A DNA stretch of 64,000 bases from Nothophaeocryptopus gaeumannii (Eukaryota; Ascomycota; Dothideomycetes; Mycosphaerellales; Mycosphaerellaceae): assembly GCA_031771865.1 (NCBI GenBank), contig JASISA010000025.1:620001-684000 (forward strand), written 5' to 3'. The position numbers and the translations under genes were made by a program. The notes below the pieces were generated by a model. It had not been told where the DNA came from and ran no database searches. It saw only the letters and a program-made list of their open reading frames with translations. Below, piece by piece: positions 62,901 to 64,000 of this stretch (position 1 is the stretch's first letter; every line of letters begins with the position of its first letter).

Positions 62901-63328
62901 TCTTCCTTCTCAGTCCGCCGTCGTCTACTACCGTCTGCGCCGCCTTTGCGCTTATTCCCTGTAGCTGCCCTTTCTTTCTCTTCCTCGTCTTGCGCGTCAA
63001 TCTGCTCCATGATCTCGCGGATCTTAGGGTTCGGGTTGGTCTCGATGAAATGCCGGAAGAGATCGGTCAGACCCAAGAGGTAGCGAAATCGTCGGATCGA
63101 GTCGTCCTCCTTGTTCTCGCCGAGACGGTCGTGTTTCTTTCCGAACACGCTCTTACGAAGCGCGTTGCCTTCCCATCGCTTCTTGCGGCCATCTGTCTGC
63201 AAGTCGCCAGCAACGCTGTTTGCTGTGCCGGTGGGATTGGACTCCGAGTCGGTGTAGTCAGGTGTGTCGAGCATCATGGCGTCAGGCATACTGCCGTCGC
63301 CTGCGCCAATTGCCTGAGTGCCACTCAT
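59974..63328 (-). CDS. ISW2: ISWI-family chromatin remodeling ATPase
   Basis: This nuclear ATPase slides and spaces nucleosomes. The model on the complement, join(59974..60090,60146..63328), is in phase 0 and gives 1099 residues. In order: an AutoN-like leader (RRFRYLLGLTDLFRHFIETNP), the SNF2 ATPase domain with GILADEMGLGKTLQTISF (Walker A), IIIDEAHRIKNE (DEAH) and LLITGTPLQNNLHELWALL, the helicase C-lobe with LIFSQMSRVLDILEDY and RAHRIGQKKQVHVFRF, then HAND, SANT (FGEWNKRDFQQFINGSAKYGR) and SLIDE (YTEEEDRFLLVMLNKYGID, FRFDWFFLSRTPQELGRRC) modules. The sequence seems closer to yeast Isw2 than Isw1, from memory only. The last exon gives a Lys/Gly-rich tail. Retaining the 55-nt intron would replace that tail. 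Confidence 0.96.
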
Positions 63329-64000
63329 GATGGGCGGCTGACTCGTTGTCCGAGCAAGGCTATATGTGTCGCGGCGCGGCGGATGCGCCTGGTAGACTTC
63401 GAACAGCTAGGCCCAGGGGAGATGCGGCCAATTCTAGAGCGTGTTTGGGTCGTGTGCGCGCGTTTCTTACACGTGTATTGACGTGTTTGATGGTATTGGA
63501 GGGGTTGGTGATTTTTGGAGGATGATGTCGCGTTAGGCAAGGGCGTCGGTTGGAGGGTTGAACTGCGGAAGGAGATGTGGGGAGGGAAGGCGGACTTTAG
63601 GTGTTGAAAGATGCAAGACGCGGTTCGAGCTTGACGTGAGGCTCCGCAGGGATCAGACGGCGATACCCGCAGTCTCATAAGCAATGTGATCAACTACTCT
63701 ACTTCGAGCATGTGACATGAACATACGAAACACGGCGAAGACGAGAGTCAAACCACAGAGTCTCCGCGAGAGTCCATAGATATAGCACACTGCGATCCGT
63801 CCAACGCAAAGTCTTCATTGAGCGGCTGTTCATATGGCTTGGCAGAAACGGCAGGGGCTGCAGTGCTACTAATGAACCAACAGAATAATTCTACCCTCGT
63901 TTCCCGATATCTCAATTGACTGTCGTGCATGAGCATATGGAATCTGGCCCCAAACCCTTGAATTCCATGGACAGCCTCTACAACCCGCTCCGGTTAGCTC
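63329..64000. other. Upstream region of ISWI gene, no gene seen to window end
   Basis: 672 bp containing the ISWI promoter. Small minus-strand frames only; nothing recognisable at the window edge. Confidence 0.5.

Noticed and set aside
1..64000. tRNA genes, CRISPR arrays, LTRs or terminal inverted repeats
   Set aside because: A visual scan for box B-like GGTTCGA-type motifs, spaced repeats and transposase or reverse transcriptase blocks found nothing convincing; a tRNA or repeat search program could still find some.

Overview
The window looks like nuclear DNA of a filamentous ascomycete, probably a Dothideomycete. The reasons are short GT-AG introns (about 50-75 nt) with CTRAC-type branch sites, a Zn(II)2Cys6 regulator, MDM12 (ERMES), a SAGA ADA3, and a GH15 glucoamylase. 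The class-level guess is inference only. Genes lie on both strands with no operons. There is no CRISPR array, rRNA gene, recognisable tRNA or intact transposon. Most multi-exon models below were joined by hand from splice sites, and reading-frame phase was checked where exon coordinates are given.

Region 2.5-19 kb: two disordered minus-strand proteins, a Cyp40 co-chaperone with a heat-shock-element-like site upstream, neutral trehalase, an alpha/beta hydrolase, a secreted glucoamylase with an N-terminal CBM21-like domain, a 15-exon alpha-glucoside/sugar permease, and a decayed MFS-transporter fragment carrying an in-frame stop. Trehalase, glucoamylase and permease form a loose carbohydrate-use neighbourhood.

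Region 19.8-33.2 kb: a VIT/VWA-domain protein with an internal ribosomal P-stalk-like acidic motif, a large Zn2Cys6 transcription factor, a small putative membrane protein, a PA-TM-RING E3 ligase-like protein, SAGA subunit ADA3, and an unrecognised helix-turn-helix-like protein ending in 39-residue tandem repeats.

Region 33.2-42.9 kb is gene-poor. MDM12 is the only recognised large gene. Two small proteins are proposed: a 50-residue Cys-rich one and a 75-residue one preceded by a TATA box and a perfect 20-bp palindrome.

Region 42.9-64 kb is gene-dense: large-subunit catalase, proteasome chaperone NAS2, an F-box-type protein with an MGC lipidation start, an M20 dipeptidase with two candidate starts, a membrane-anchored NodB deacetylase, an SDR oxidoreductase, the DEAD-box helicase HAS1, an unusual multi-zinc-knuckle protein with a Gly-Asn repeat and odd 3-prime splice signals, and an ISWI remodeler.

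The best candidates for something undescribed are the zinc-knuckle gene (57.6-59.8 kb), the HTH/tandem-repeat gene (32.3-33.2 kb), the P-stalk-like motif in the VIT/VWA protein, and the palindrome-controlled small gene at 42.3 kb.
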